The notes beneath the pieces were generated by a model that saw nothing but the letters and a program-made list of their open reading frames with translations, was not told the DNA's origin and did not search any database. From a virus, in IMG/VR virus record IMGVR_UViG_3300035188_000861, positions 1-23,337 of that record: a stretch of 23,337 nucleotides of DNA, one strand, 5' to 3'. The position numbers were made by a program, and so were the translations under genes. Each line of letters opens with the position of its first letter. Positions within the stretch are counted from its first letter, which is position 1. This document shows, one piece after another, positions 1 to 7,538 of this stretch.

Positions 1-423
1 GTCCGCGCAAAGCTGGCCGCCGAGCAGCGAGAGGACCGCCGTGCGCGGCGAGAAGCGGCATTGGCTGTCGTCGTGCAGCGGGCGGCGAGGAATGTCGCAG
101 CGGCAGAGCGCGAGCGGCTGACGGCGGCTGTGGAGACTGCTGTCGCTGCGCGGGATGCGCTAGTGGCCGAGAGGGCCGCCGAGATCGTGAAGCGCGATGC
201 AGCCACCGCGTCGCTGTCGGGGCTGACTGGCGCGGCTCGCATCCCGTTCGTCGCGGCGCGTGACGCAGCGACCACCGAGATTCAGCGCCTCGCGCCGCTC
301 ATCACCACGGCCACCGCGCAGGTCCAGGCGGTGCAGGCCGAGCGGGCGGTCGCGGGCGATGCGACGGTGGCGGCCAATGTGGAGTTGGTGCGGCTGCGGG
401 CTGTGGCAGACGCGCTCAGATAA
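1..423 (+). CDS. Coiled-coil phage protein, C-terminal part (5' end outside window)
   Basis: The frame is open from base 1 to the TAA at 421-423, so about 140 C-terminal residues are visible. The first in-frame start codon (TTG at 61) lies inside a region already coding in style, so the gene most likely begins upstream. The protein is made almost entirely of Ala, Arg, Glu, Val and Leu in heptad-like runs, which predicts a long alpha-helical coiled coil, with a short break around the Gly-Leu-Thr-Gly segment. No enzymatic motif is seen. It ends just before a strong terminator, so it closes the transcription unit to the left. It could be the helical tail of a portal or neck protein, or an independent structural protein; the visible part does not decide this. 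Confidence 0.6.
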   Translation, partial: VRAKLAAEQREDRRARREAALAVVVQRAARNVAAAERERLTAAVETAVAARDALVAERAAEIVKRDAATASLSGLTGAARIPFVAARDAATTEIQRLAPLITTATAQVQAVQAERAVAGDATVAANVELVRLRAVADALR

Positions 424-440
424 CCGGCACCAAGCCATAC

Positions 441-466
441 AAGCCGCCTTCGGGCGGTTTTTTTTC
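441..466 (+). terminator. Rho-independent terminator with UUCG tetraloop
   Basis: CCGCC (444-448) and GGCGG (453-457) form a stem closed by a TTCG tetraloop and followed by eight T residues. Flanking AAG/TTT pairs extend the stem. It starts 18 bases after the stop of the upstream gene and precedes the tailspike gene, separating the two. Confidence 0.88.
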
Positions 467-507
467 GTTCACTTGTCAGATGCGTCGCGTGTGGTTCGGA
501 GTCTGAG

Positions 508-1914
508 ATGACCAAGCTAGCCGGAACGAAGTTCACCCTTGGGCAGGACTTCCGCATCACCGACCGCCAGGTGATCGAGCTGTCGCAGAGCGCGACCGGC
601 AGCGTCAGCGTGCTGGACTACGGCGCCGTGGGCGACGGGGTGACGGACGATACGGCGGCCCTGCAAGCGGCGGTCGCGCAGATTGCGATTAGCGGCGGAA
701 CGCTTGTCGTAGACGCGCCCGTGGCGGTATCGACGACGCTTGTGCTTAAAGACAACGTTGATGTGCGTTTTGGGCCGAGCGGCAAGATTGTCTGGATTGG
801 ATCTCGCAGTGGCATAGCCGTACAAACCGACCCGGCGGATGTGGTCAAGAGCGTGCGCTGGGAAGGTTTGACGATAGACACCGGAGCAAGCTTCACGGGC
901 ACCGCTCTGGCAATCCATTCAGCCCACAATATATGGGCCGACGCGATTACGCTCATCACGACCGGGACAACTAGCAAAGCGCTGACGTTTGCAGCAGATT
1001 CGACCGGCGGAGATTCCGCACTGACCAAGCGCAACATTACGCAATGCTGGTTCGGCGCAATCGTGCAACAAGGTACCTGCGGTACCGCGATAGAATTTTC
1101 GGGCGTTTCGTCAGGGTATGACTCGACCCCGCAGGTTGTGACGCTGAACACGTTTGCGAGCGTGTTTGTTGAAAACGCTTACGCTTACGGAATCAATTTC
1201 AAGAACTGGACAGACAATAATACGTTTAGCGGCTACACGCGGCTGTCGATTGTAGGAAATAACTCTATTGGCGTTCAGATTGGCGGCACCAGTGACACGA
1301 CGAATCTGGGCGTTTACTCAAATACCTTTGTACAGCTTGCGGTTGACGCATTTGGTACATATACCGGCCGCCAAGGTGTAGTGCCATCTCGGTCAAAACT
1401 GACCAAGATTGTAACTTTGTACGCAAATCCGGAGCCCGAGGGCGGCGTATTAGTGCCTGATGCGTACGCGCAAAGTTACGAGGTCGATCATCAGATTGAT
1501 TCAAGCGCGTCGGTTGTCAAATATCAGCGCGGGGTGTCGCACGTCCAAGGTTTCGGTTTCAATAGCAGCGCGCTAATCACGCTCAATGACGACGCTGCTG
1601 CATCAATCACGGTGTCTGACCCGTCGGCGGCCGGAAGCAACATTTGCGGAATTGTCAGCATTGCGACCGACAGCGCAAACGGAAACGGCAGCGGGTGGTT
1701 TAAGGTAAAACCGTCGGGCGGCGCTGGCGCGTCTACAGTGAAGCATTCTGGCGACGTCTACTTCGAAATGACAACCGGCGCACTGTCTGGGACAACCGGG
1801 ACGGATGTGCGAGTAACGGTTTCCGCGCATAACGACGGCAAGTTGTACATTGAAAACAGAATCGGCTCGGCAATCAATGCGCGAATTACTATTTTCGCGC
1901 TGACGCAAACGTGA
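508..1914 (+). CDS. Tailspike / receptor-binding protein, pectate-lyase-like beta-helix
   Basis: The 468-residue product has a short N-terminal region (residues 1-32) followed by the hallmark opening of phage beta-helix spikes, VLDYGAVGDGVTDDTAALQ (about residues 35-53). This is the Pectate_lyase_3 signature. The rest is rich in Asn, Thr, Gly and Ser with alternating hydrophobics, as expected for a right-handed parallel beta-helix and a beta-rich trimerising C-terminus. Such proteins bind, and often cleave, surface polysaccharide; no catalytic pair can be assigned by eye. A CGGAG ribosome site lies six bases before the ATG. Base composition is odd: the first 210 bases are about 67% GC like the rest of the phage, whereas most of the body is about 45-55% GC. 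That points to a swapped receptor-binding domain. The stop overlaps the GTG of the next gene. Confidence 0.85.
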   Translation: MTKLAGTKFTLGQDFRITDRQVIELSQSATGSVSVLDYGAVGDGVTDDTAALQAAVAQIAISGGTLVVDAPVAVSTTLVLKDNVDVRFGPSGKIVWIGSRSGIAVQTDPADVVKSVRWEGLTIDTGASFTGTALAIHSAHNIWADAITLITTGTTSKALTFAADSTGGDSALTKRNITQCWFGAIVQQGTCGTAIEFSGVSSGYDSTPQVVTLNTFASVFVENAYAYGINFKNWTDNNTFSGYTRLSIVGNNSIGVQIGGTSDTTNLGVYSNTFVQLAVDAFGTYTGRQGVVPSRSKLTKIVTLYANPEPEGGVLVPDAYAQSYEVDHQIDSSASVVKYQRGVSHVQGFGFNSSALITLNDDAAASITVSDPSAAGSNICGIVSIATDSANGNGSGWFKVKPSGGAGASTVKHSGDVYFEMTTGALSGTTGTDVRVTVSAHNDGKLYIENRIGSAINARITIFALTQT

Positions 1915-2201
1915 CGCCGTTGCCTCCCATCCGCCGCGCCGAACAGGCCACGCGCCTGCTCGAGCACGACCTTGTGCGCGAGGCCCGGGAGCACATGCGC
2001 GAGAGCCTCACGCGCGCCATGTGGCGCCGGCACACGTACACCGAAGCGGACCAGGCGAAGCTTGACGCCTACGTGCGGCACTACAGCGACTTCTTCGCGT
2101 GGTTCGACCGCGTACTGGCCGACGGCAAGGTAGCCGAGGCTGATCTACAGGCCAAATCGCGCATCCGGCAGATCGCCGAGCGCGCACGCAGCAAGTTCTA
2201 G
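1911..2201 (+). CDS. Small helical phage protein, unknown function
   Basis: Starts at GTG 1911, whose last two bases begin the stop codon of the tailspike gene (GTGA overlap), the same coupling used at several other junctions here. The 96-residue product is predicted mostly helical, highly charged (many Arg, Glu, Asp), with no membrane segment or signal peptide. Its GC content jumps back to about 73% right at the gene boundary, so it belongs to the core phage genome rather than to the swapped spike body. I do not recognise the family. By position, between spike and scaffold, it may be a small virion or assembly protein. Confidence 0.75.
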   Translation: MTPLPPIRRAEQATRLLEHDLVREAREHMRESLTRAMWRRHTYTEADQAKLDAYVRHYSDFFAWFDRVLADGKVAEADLQAKSRIRQIAERARSKF

Positions 2202-2229
2202 CGGTTCACGCGCCGCCGCAATGAAACAG

Positions 2230-2257
2230 AGCCGCCCGCGAGGCGGCTTTGTCATTT
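2230..2257 (+). terminator. Terminator-like hairpin before scaffold gene
   Basis: AGCCGCC (2230-2236) pairs with GGCGGCT (2242-2248) around a 5-base loop, followed by TTGTCATTT. The U-tract is interrupted, so termination may be partial. It separates the spike pair from the head genes. Confidence 0.65.
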
Positions 2258-2282
2258 CTGGCGCGGGCATTCAAGGCACTCC

Positions 2283-3287
2283 ATGAATCAAGACACGACC
2301 ACGCCTGCGGAACCGCAGGAAGTCGCGTATCACACGACCGAGGACGCCGCACAGGCGCTTCTGGCGCGCTGGAACAGCAGGGCGGACACGCCTACGGCTG
2401 ACGACAGCGAGTCCGAGGCGCAAGACGCGGATGAGCCCGCAGACGAACCCGTTGCAGAGCAGGCCGACGAGGCTACGGCAGACGCAACGGGCACCGAGGC
2501 GCGCGAAGTTGACGAGGTCGAGATCGACGTCGCAGGCGAGAAGTTCAAGCTGCCCAAGACGTTGCAGGAACAGGCGCAGCGAATCCAGCAGAAGGCCAAA
2601 GACCTCGAGGCTGGCACGACGCGCAAGTTCCAGGAGGCCGCGGAGATTCGCAAAGCCGTCGAGGCCGAGCGCGAGCTGACGTCGTTCATCGGCAAGCTCG
2701 CGGTCCAGCAGACCGACGCACTGGCGGATCTACGGTCGACGGTGCGGGAAGTCGAGCGGCTGCAGGGGATGGACCTGCAATCGCTGCACGACACCGATCC
2801 GGTGACCGCGTCGAAGGTGACGGCACGGCTCGTCCAGTTGCAGGCCGCTCAACGGCAGATTGAACAGCAACTCGCGCAGGCGACGCAGCAGATCAAGCAG
2901 GCCGAGCAGCAGCACCGCGCGCAGATGATGGAGCGCGGGCAAGCGCAGCTGGCGAAGCTCGTCCCGAACCTCACCGACGCAACCAAGCAGGAACTCGCGC
3001 AGTACATCGCGCAGCGGTCGCTGACGCCCGAAGGGCAAGCGGCACTGTACGACCCCGAGGTTGTCGCGGCGTTTCACGACGCTAAGCGATATCGGGACGC
3101 GATGGCCGCGAAGCCTGTTGCCAAGCGGACGATCGAACCGTCCAAGACGCTGAAGCCTGGCACGGCTGCAGCACCGTCAACGAGCGCGAAAGCGCGCGTC
3201 GAGGCTCTGAAGACCCGGGCGTTCAAGACCGGATCGACGGAGGACATCGCCGCTGCGTTGCTCGCGCGAGCGAATCTTAGGAAGTAA
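2283..3287 (+). CDS. Capsid scaffolding protein
   Basis: The 334-residue product has the usual build of a podoviral scaffold. There is a very acidic, low-complexity N-terminal third (Asp/Glu/Ala-rich, about residues 30-85), then a long Gln/Ala/Glu-rich coiled coil (about residues 95-220). A basic Lys/Arg/Ala-rich C-terminus (about residues 270-334) would contact the inside of the capsid shell. It lies directly upstream of the major capsid gene with a two-base gap, the standard order. Scaffolds guide procapsid assembly and are then released. No protease motif is seen. The ATG follows an AAGG motif about eight bases upstream. Identification rests on composition and position; scaffold sequences are poorly conserved. 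Confidence 0.85.
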   Translation: MNQDTTTPAEPQEVAYHTTEDAAQALLARWNSRADTPTADDSESEAQDADEPADEPVAEQADEATADATGTEAREVDEVEIDVAGEKFKLPKTLQEQAQRIQQKAKDLEAGTTRKFQEAAEIRKAVEAERELTSFIGKLAVQQTDALADLRSTVREVERLQGMDLQSLHDTDPVTASKVTARLVQLQAAQRQIEQQLAQATQQIKQAEQQHRAQMMERGQAQLAKLVPNLTDATKQELAQYIAQRSLTPEGQAALYDPEVVAAFHDAKRYRDAMAAKPVAKRTIEPSKTLKPGTAAAPSTSAKARVEALKTRAFKTGSTEDIAAALLARANLRK

Positions 3288-3289
3288 TC

Positions 3290-4285
3290 ATGGCCGAATC
3301 GGCTACCAAGACGTTTGACCTTGAAGGCATCGCAGAAGACTTCGAGGACATGATCTTCAACATCTCGCCTATGGACACTTGGATGCTGTCCAACGCCAAG
3401 CGAGTGAAGGTCACCAACACCACGCATCAATGGCTCACCGACTCGCTCGCGAGCGCGTCGGCGAGCAACGCTCAACTCGAGGGCGACGACGCCACCTTCA
3501 CGACCGCCACCACCGCGGTGCTGTACAGCAACCAGAGCCAGATCGCCCGCAAGACGATCGACGTCTCGCGTACCGCCGACACAGTGAGGAAGCACGGTCG
3601 CGGCGAGACCTTCGCCTACGAGATGGCGAAGAAGATGAAGGAGATCAAGCGCGACGTCGAAGCGACGCTGCTCTCCAACAACGCGTCGACCGCCGGCTCG
3701 GTAGCAACCGCCCGTGTGGCGGCCGGTCTCGCGGCGATGATCGGTGGCCCGCTCGGCGCCGGCAATCGCGTGATCGCTGGCAGCGGCACGACCAGCACCG
3801 TCCCCGGCTACGCGTCGGGGCAGTGGGCGGCGTCGGTGGACGGCACTGCTGCGGCGCTCACCGCGCTGACGGAGACGCACCTGAAGTCCGCGCTAGAACT
3901 GGCGTGGACGGACGGCGGCGACCCGTCGGTGATCCTTGTGTCGCCGTTCCAAAAGGCTCGCATCGCGACCTTTGGCGGTGCGCAGGCGTTCGCTGGGTTT
4001 TACAACCCGCAGGCAAAGGCGGTGCAAGGCGCGGTGGTCGGCGCGGTCGACGTGTACGTGAGCGACTTTGGTAACCACAAAGTCATGCTTTCGCGGTACA
4101 TGCCGGCGGGCCGAGTGTTCTGTGTCGACCCCGACTACGTCGCGGTGGGCTTCCTTGACTCGTTCAAGGTCGAGCAGCTCGCGAAGACCGGGGACGGCAC
4201 GAAGGGCATGATCGTCTGCGAGTTCACGACCGTGGTGCAAAACCCGGACGCGCACGCGCAGATCATCGGCGCGACGACCTCGTAA
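3290..4285 (+). CDS. Major capsid protein, SU10/DUF5309-like HK97 fold
   Basis: The 331-residue product begins with a segment (about residues 9-35) carrying the pattern G-I-x-E-D-x-x-D-M-I-x-N-I-S-P-x-D-T. This is typical of the DUF5309/SU10-type major capsid family, whose members adopt the HK97 fold. The following H-x-W-x-T-D motif also fits, as does the conserved late region around VILVSPFQKARIATF. The length is normal for the family and no N-terminal prodomain is visible, consistent with a separate scaffold just upstream. AGGAAG sits seven bases before the ATG. A terminator behind the gene would help make this the most abundant late product. Confidence 0.9.
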   Translation: MAESATKTFDLEGIAEDFEDMIFNISPMDTWMLSNAKRVKVTNTTHQWLTDSLASASASNAQLEGDDATFTTATTAVLYSNQSQIARKTIDVSRTADTVRKHGRGETFAYEMAKKMKEIKRDVEATLLSNNASTAGSVATARVAAGLAAMIGGPLGAGNRVIAGSGTTSTVPGYASGQWAASVDGTAAALTALTETHLKSALELAWTDGGDPSVILVSPFQKARIATFGGAQAFAGFYNPQAKAVQGAVVGAVDVYVSDFGNHKVMLSRYMPAGRVFCVDPDYVAVGFLDSFKVEQLAKTGDGTKGMIVCEFTTVVQNPDAHAQIIGATTS

Positions 4286-4297
4286 GCAGTAACCACG

Positions 4298-4325
4298 GCG
4301 GGCGGGCTTCGGCTCGCCCGCTTTT
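4298..4325 (+). terminator. Terminator with UUCG loop behind major capsid gene
   Basis: GCGGGCG (4298-4304) pairs with CGCCCGC (4315-4321). The inner GGC/GCT pairs extend it to about ten base pairs closed by a TTCG tetraloop, followed by TTTT. Terminators or attenuators directly behind the capsid gene are common in podoviruses and set high capsid-to-tail transcript ratios. Confidence 0.85.
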
Positions 4326-4328
4326 CAC

Positions 4329-4658
4329 ATGAAAACTATCCACACCGAAACCGATCCGCATACCGGCCTGCGCCGCGAGGTGCAGACCGACGGCCGCGGC
4401 GTGCGCGAAGTCACAAGCTCAAACGCGGCGACCACGCAGCAGACGCTCGACCATCTGCAGCGCCTGCGCAGCGACGAGAGCTACGCGAAGGAAGGCATCC
4501 GCGAAGGCTGGCATCACGCCGCCAGCGTGCCGGCTGAAGTCTGGCTGCAGTGGAAGAACGAGGGCTTCGACATCTTCACAGCCCACCCGAGCGAGATCAT
4601 CAAGCGCCTGCGGGCGCGAGAGTACGAGAAGCTGCGTGCAACCAGCGGACGCATCTGA
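4329..4658 (+). CDS. Small phage protein downstream of capsid, unknown function
   Basis: 109 residues from ATG 4329, only a few bases after the capsid terminator; no strong ribosome site is seen. The N-terminus is polar (Thr/Arg/Glu). The C-terminal half has the pattern VPAEVWLQW...GFDIF...EIIKRLR, ending in LRATSGRI. That ending recalls small conserved proteins found near head genes of many podoviruses, but I cannot name a family. There are no membrane segments or cysteines. The end overlaps the next gene's GTG start by 23 bases. A role in head completion is a guess from position. Confidence 0.75.
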   Translation: MKTIHTETDPHTGLRREVQTDGRGVREVTSSNAATTQQTLDHLQRLRSDESYAKEGIREGWHHAASVPAEVWLQWKNEGFDIFTAHPSEIIKRLRAREYEKLRATSGRI

Positions 4659-6135
4659 CCGCCTGCTGCAGCGCGCCGCCGCGCTGATCGAGTCCGACCC
4701 GGACGAGGCGCATCGGCTGCTGCTGGAGCGCCTGCATAAAGATCCGGACGACGCGAAAGTCCTGTTCTTGATCGCGCGCCTGTACGTACACAGCGGACGG
4801 TTCGCGATTGCGCTGCATTTGCTGCGCCAGGTCGTGCGGCTCGCACCGCACCGTGACCACGCGTGGAACGACCTCGGCATGGTGCTGTCGTCGCTGCAGC
4901 GGTTCCGCGAAGCGCGGGACGCGTTCCTCGAGGCGGTGAAGCGTGCGCCGCGCGAGGCCGGGCACATCGCCAACGTGGCGATGACGTACCTAGAAGAAAG
5001 CAACTGGCGCAAGGCGCTGGAATGGGCCGACAAAGCGCTTGCGATCGACTCGCAGCAGCGCGGCGCACTGCAGACGCGCGGCTTTGCGTGTCTTGCGCTC
5101 GGCGACTGGTGCGAGGGCTGGGCGGGCTACGAGAAGGTTCTGGGCGGCCCGTATCGCAAGATCGTGAAGGTGCGCGACGAGCCGGTGTGGGACGGCAAGC
5201 GCGTTGAAAAGCTGTTCGTCTACGGCGAGCAGGGCATCGGCGACGAAGTGATGATGGCGTCGTGCCTGCCGGACGTGATGCGCGACGTCGGGCACGTCGT
5301 GCTGGAGTGCGACGAGCGGCTCGAGGGTCTGTTCCGCCGCAGCTTCCCGCAGGCGAGCGTCTACGGCACGCGTAGAGCCAAGGGCACGCCCGTGTGGGTC
5401 GATGAGCACCAGTTCGACGCCGGCTGCGCGATCGGGCAACTGCCGCAATACTACCGGCCAACGCCCGCGAGCTGCCCCGGCACGCCGTACCTAGTGGCCG
5501 ACCCGGAGCGCCGCGTGCAGTGGCGGGCGCTGCTGGACTCGCTGGGGGCGCGGCCGAAGATCGGCCTCGCGTGGAGCGGCGGCAGACGGGTGACGAACTC
5601 GGCCGGCCGTGCGATCGGGCTGGAAGCGTTCCGGCCGCTGATTGAGTCGGTGGACGCGGACTTCGTGAGCCTGCAGTACAGCAAGGGCACCGAGGACGAG
5701 ATCGCCGCCTCGGGCCTGCCGGTGCGCCACTGGCCGCGTGCGGTGGCGAGCAACGATTACGACGACGCCGCCGCGCTGGTGGCCGAGTTGGACTGCGTGG
5801 TGGGCGTGCATACCGCCGCCATGCATTTAGCGGGCGCCTTAGGGACGCCTGCGACGGTCCTGGTGCCTAGCAAGACGCTATGGATCTGGTCAACGCCGGG
5901 AGACGCCCCCGGCGACATGCCCTGGTATCGCTCGGTGCGCCGCTTCAATCAGCGCCCTGACGAGCCGTGGGACAAGACGGTACGGCGGTTGCTGAGTGAT
6001 CCCGAACATCTTCATTGGATTCGACCAGCGCGAGGCGGCAGCGTTCCACGTCTGCGTGCAGAGCATCCTAGAGACGGCGACGGTGCCGGTGGCGATCACG
6101 CCGCTGACGCTTTCCTCGCTGACTTGGTTTCCTAA
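4636..6135 (+). CDS. TPR protein fused to GT9/heptosyltransferase-like glycosyltransferase
   Basis: Starts at GTG 4636 inside the end of the previous gene. Residues 7-140 hold about four tetratricopeptide repeats, with G/A-L-x-x-A and A-x-P spacing and 34-residue periods. Residues about 190-450 form a GT-B type domain. It includes the conserved FVYGEQGIGDEVMMASCLPD stretch (194-213), and a VVGVHTAAMHLAGALG motif (about 387-402) typical of the nucleotide-sugar pocket in heptosyltransferase-like TPR proteins. A PWYRSVRRF segment near 430 follows. The natural protein seems to end near residue 450. The last 47 residues run out of frame across the start of the next gene and look like shadow translation (Arg/Gly/His-rich). 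It heads a four-gene sugar-modification cassette. Confidence 0.85.
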   Translation: MQPADASDRLLQRAAALIESDPDEAHRLLLERLHKDPDDAKVLFLIARLYVHSGRFAIALHLLRQVVRLAPHRDHAWNDLGMVLSSLQRFREARDAFLEAVKRAPREAGHIANVAMTYLEESNWRKALEWADKALAIDSQQRGALQTRGFACLALGDWCEGWAGYEKVLGGPYRKIVKVRDEPVWDGKRVEKLFVYGEQGIGDEVMMASCLPDVMRDVGHVVLECDERLEGLFRRSFPQASVYGTRRAKGTPVWVDEHQFDAGCAIGQLPQYYRPTPASCPGTPYLVADPERRVQWRALLDSLGARPKIGLAWSGGRRVTNSAGRAIGLEAFRPLIESVDADFVSLQYSKGTEDEIAASGLPVRHWPRAVASNDYDDAAALVAELDCVVGVHTAAMHLAGALGTPATVLVPSKTLWIWSTPGDAPGDMPWYRSVRRFNQRPDEPWDKTVRRLLSDPEHLHWIRPARGGSVPRLRAEHPRDGDGAGGDHAADAFLADLVS

Positions 6136-6718
6136 CCACGCGGACGGCACGAACGCGTTCATCACGTCGCGTTATCTCGTGCCGGCGCTGCAAGACTTCC
6201 GGGGCTGGGCGCTGTTCATCGACTCGGACACGCTGTTCCGAGAGGACATCGCCAAGCTTTGGGGCTTGCGGGACGACCGATACGCGGTGCAGTGCGTGCG
6301 GCACGAGTACACGTCGAAGGCGCGCAGGAAGTACAGGGGCTCGCCGATTGAGGCGGACAACCTTGATTACCCGTTCAAGAATTGGTCAAGCGTGATGCTG
6401 CTGAACTGCGGGCATCCGGCGATGCGCAGGCTCACGCCGGACTACGTGGCGCGCAGTACGTCGCAGCACTTGCATCGATTCGAATGGCTGGACCACTCGC
6501 TGATCGGCGGGTTGTGTTCCACGTGGAATCATCTGATCGGCGAGTATCCGCGGCGCGACGACGCGAAGCTTGTGCATCACACGCTGGGCATCCCGGGTTT
6601 TGGAAACTACGTCGATTGCGAACACTCGCGCGAGTGGCACCAGACGCTGCTGCGAGCAAACGAAGTGATCGGCGAGTCGCCCGCCGAGATGCTGCGCCGC
6701 GCTGAGGTGCGGGCGTGA
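5996..6718 (+). CDS. GT8-like glycosyltransferase (GT-A fold, DxD motif)
   Basis: GTG 5996 gives a natural N-terminus, IPNIFIGFDQRE, typical of this glycosyltransferase group. The 240-residue protein has a metal-binding DSD motif (residues 76-78, in FIDSDTLF). It also has a YLVPAL segment before it, an NWSSVMLLNC acceptor-site segment (about residues 124-133), and a late HHTLGIPGF motif whose His could be the third metal ligand. These are features of GT-A retaining enzymes such as family 8. It would move a sugar from a nucleotide-sugar to an unknown acceptor in the cytoplasm. The start lies 140 bases inside the preceding reading frame. The end overlaps the next GTG by four bases. Confidence 0.85.
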   Translation: MIPNIFIGFDQREAAAFHVCVQSILETATVPVAITPLTLSSLTWFPNHADGTNAFITSRYLVPALQDFRGWALFIDSDTLFREDIAKLWGLRDDRYAVQCVRHEYTSKARRKYRGSPIEADNLDYPFKNWSSVMLLNCGHPAMRRLTPDYVARSTSQHLHRFEWLDHSLIGGLCSTWNHLIGEYPRRDDAKLVHHTLGIPGFGNYVDCEHSREWHQTLLRANEVIGESPAEMLRRAEVRA

Positions 6719-7536
6719 AGTCGGTGACGTTTCGGGTGTTTAACCTTACCTGGCCGTCGTCACGTCTGCGTGCTGCCATTCCGCAGCGTGCGCTGGCCGA
6801 TGTGGGCGTGCGGCAGGGCCGGGACGTGCTGGTGATCGGCAAGCACGGCTGGGACTGGGACGTCGAGACGTGCGGCTATAAGCGCATCGTCTACGACGTC
6901 TGCGACTCGCACTGGAGCGATCGCTGGCGCGATGAAGTCATCGACTACTGCGGGCGGGCGGACGCGGTGACATGCAACTCGCACGTGATGGCCGACGAGA
7001 TCAAGGCGCACACGGGCCGCGATGCGTGGATCATCCCCGATCCGTACGAAGCGCCCGAGGGCGAGCCGCGCATTAATGAGCGGCTGTTGTGGTTTGGCTG
7101 GCATTGGAACGCGCAGGCGCTGCAGCCGTGGGCGCCGAAGTTGGTGGGGCGCGACGTCACGATCCTGATCGACAACGTCGATGCGCACGAACTGGCCCCG
7201 GGCGTGCGCGTCGTGCCGTGGTCGCCCGAGGCGATGGACGCCGAGTTTGAGCGCGCAGGGCTCGTGATTCTGCCGACCGACATGCGGCCGAAGGCCAAAA
7301 GCGGTAACCGCGCGATCGAGAGCATCCGGCGCGGCGTGTTCCCGATCTGCGGCCCGCTGCCGGCGTATGCGGACCTGGGCGTGTACATCGGCGACATCGA
7401 TCGCGGCGTCGACTGGGCGCTGGCGAACCGCGGCGAGGTGCTCAAGCGCATTCGCGCGGCGCAGGAATACGTGCGGGCCGAGTACAACCCCGCGCGAATC
7501 GGGCGGCTGTGGCGGGCCATGCTGGACACGCTGTAA
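6715..7536 (+). CDS. GT-B glycosyltransferase, GT4-like
   Basis: Starts at GTG 6715 (GTGA overlap with the previous stop). The 273-residue protein opens with a beta-strand and an SSRLRAAIPQRAL segment. It continues with a nucleotide-fold pattern (DVLVIGKHG, then IVYDVCDSHW). In the second half is KSGNRAIESIRRGVFPI (about residues 199-215), which fits the E-x(n)-E donor-sugar region of family 4 GT-B enzymes. It is somewhat shorter than usual GT4 enzymes (350-400 residues), so the N-terminal acceptor domain is reduced. The target is unknown. Within the cassette it probably acts after or beside the GT8-like enzyme on the same glycan. Confidence 0.8.
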   Translation: MKSVTFRVFNLTWPSSRLRAAIPQRALADVGVRQGRDVLVIGKHGWDWDVETCGYKRIVYDVCDSHWSDRWRDEVIDYCGRADAVTCNSHVMADEIKAHTGRDAWIIPDPYEAPEGEPRINERLLWFGWHWNAQALQPWAPKLVGRDVTILIDNVDAHELAPGVRVVPWSPEAMDAEFERAGLVILPTDMRPKAKSGNRAIESIRRGVFPICGPLPAYADLGVYIGDIDRGVDWALANRGEVLKRIRAAQEYVRAEYNPARIGRLWRAMLDTL

Positions 7537-7538
7537 GC

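Noticed and set aside
4514-5461. 315-codon minus-strand frame opposite the TPR glycosyltransferase
   Set aside because: Low-complexity Arg/Ala/Pro/Ser text without motifs; the plus strand has clear TPR and GT domains.
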